Of a stretch of 7,187 nt of DNA, positions 6,559 to 7,187 are shown in pieces. Made by a program: the position numbers and the translations under genes. Below the pieces are notes generated by a model. That model was not told the DNA's origin. It saw nothing but the letters and a program-made list of their open reading frames with translations, and searched no databases. The stretch comes from an uncultured Methylobacter sp. (GTDB lineage: Bacteria > Pseudomonadota > Gammaproteobacteria > Methylococcales > Methylomonadaceae): positions 1 to 7,187 of the forward strand of contig CAIKYI010000139.1 in assembly GCA_903831545.1 (NCBI GenBank), in the 5' to 3' direction. Position 1 is the first letter of the stretch, and every line of letters starts with the position of its first letter.

Positions 6559-7187
6559 TTACTTCTTTTTATTGCGTTCGTTTACTTCTTTAATAACTTC
6601 TTCAGATACGTTTTTCGGGCACGGTAAATAGAGCGAGAATTCCATAGAGAATTGTCCACGACCTGAAGTCATGGTACGCAAGTCACCAATGTAACCAAAC
6701 ATTTCACTCAGTGGCACATCTGATTTAATACGAACACCGGTAATGCCTGCATCTTGTGATTTGATCATGCCACGACGACGGTTAAGGTCCCCGATAACAT
6801 CACCCACATGATCCGATGGCGTGAAAGTATCAACTTTCATGATCGGTTCGATCAACTGAGGCCCAGCTTTTGGAATCGATTGACGGAAAGCGGCTTTAGC
6901 AGCAATTTCAAAAGCAATCGCCGACGAGTCAACTGCGTGGAAACCACCGTCAGTCAAGATAACTTTAAAGTCAAGGCAAGGGAAGCCGGCCAAAACACCT
7001 TTATCCAGCATGCTTTTAAAGCCTTTTTCAACCGCTGGCCAGTATTCACGAGGAACGTTACCACCGGTCACCGCTGATTCAAATACGAAACCTGAACCGG
7101 GTTCACCGGGTTGGATAATGTAGTTGATTTTACCGTATTGACCAGAACCACCGGATTGTTTCTTATGGGTGTATTCATCTTCAACCG
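6559..7187 (-). CDS. fusA: Elongation factor G, C-terminal part (gene continues beyond the right edge)
   Basis: GTPase that drives tRNA-mRNA translocation on the ribosome and, with RRF, ribosome recycling. The window holds the last 208 residues of about 690-700, covering most of domain IV and domain V; the GTPase domain and start are outside. Visible landmarks are [12 protein letters not shown] (fragment residues 8-19), [16 protein letters not shown] (40-55), GGFHAVDSS (80-88, with the domain IV tip His at 83), [11 protein letters not shown] (113-123), [13 protein letters not shown] (129-141) and [20 protein letters not shown] (158-177). The translation continues in frame past the internal GTG at 7069-7071 to the window edge, so that is not the start. 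The ending, [20 protein letters not shown] plus a Lys-rich tail, differs from E. coli FusA and recalls the divergent EF-G2/spdEFG-like group. Whether this is the only EF-G or a second copy cannot be told. A strong hairpin follows the stop. Confidence 0.95.
   Translation of the reverse strand, partial: VEDEYTHKKQSGGSGQYGKINYIIQPGEPGSGFVFESAVTGGNVPREYWPAVEKGFKSMLDKGVLAGFPCLDFKVILTDGGFHAVDSSAIAFEIAAKAAFRQSIPKAGPQLIEPIMKVDTFTPSDHVGDVIGDLNRRRGMIKSQDAGITGVRIKSDVPLSEMFGYIGDLRTMTSGRGQFSMEFSLYLPCPKNVSEEVIKEVNERNKKK

Noticed and set aside
6843..6860. GGTTCGATCA resembling a tRNA T-loop
   Set aside because: It lies within the EF-G coding sequence, and no acceptor or anticodon stems can be built around it.

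Overview
The window looks like an AT-leaning proteobacterial chromosome segment, most probably gammaproteobacterial. The grounds are family-level: an SLC13/DASS anion transporter with two internal RCK_C (TrkA-C) domains, a stand-alone HDOD signalling protein, a TRAP-type solute-binding protein, and a proteobacterial-style divergent EF-G. No rRNA, tRNA, CRISPR array, prophage or complete insertion sequence was seen on either strand, and no coherent new multi-gene system is evident.

Layout. Positions 54-1838 (minus) hold the SLC13-type membrane transporter. Its ATG overlaps the TGA of an upstream minus-strand reading frame as TGATG. That frame, read with one frameshift, looks like the eroded C-terminus of a lost operon partner (about 1838-2013). 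Positions 2014-2512 hold no convincing gene, only a short plus-strand coding-like relic and a pair of mutually exclusive hairpins. Positions 2513-3463 (minus) encode the HDOD protein. Positions 3464-3976 are an AT-rich gap with a 13-bp direct repeat. Positions 3997-4611 (plus) encode the N-terminal part of a TRAP solute-binding protein that is probably broken at both ends. Positions 4701-6101 (plus) encode a complete pyruvate kinase whose signature motifs resemble those of Bacteroidetes enzymes more than the usual proteobacterial PykA/PykF. Positions 6102-6558 are a second gap, ending in a strong hairpin just past the stop of the gene at 6559->7187 (minus), the C-terminal third of an elongation factor G that runs off the right edge.

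The genes do not form one pathway. The window reads as a patchwork: core enzymes (pyruvate kinase, EF-G) separated by gaps containing decayed remnants, a transporter that has apparently lost its upstream neighbour, and an orphan truncated TRAP binding protein with no membrane subunits beside it. The points most worth following up are the origin of the pyruvate kinase and its altered potassium-site motif, the decay of the TRAP gene, and the TGATG-coupled relic in front of the transporter.
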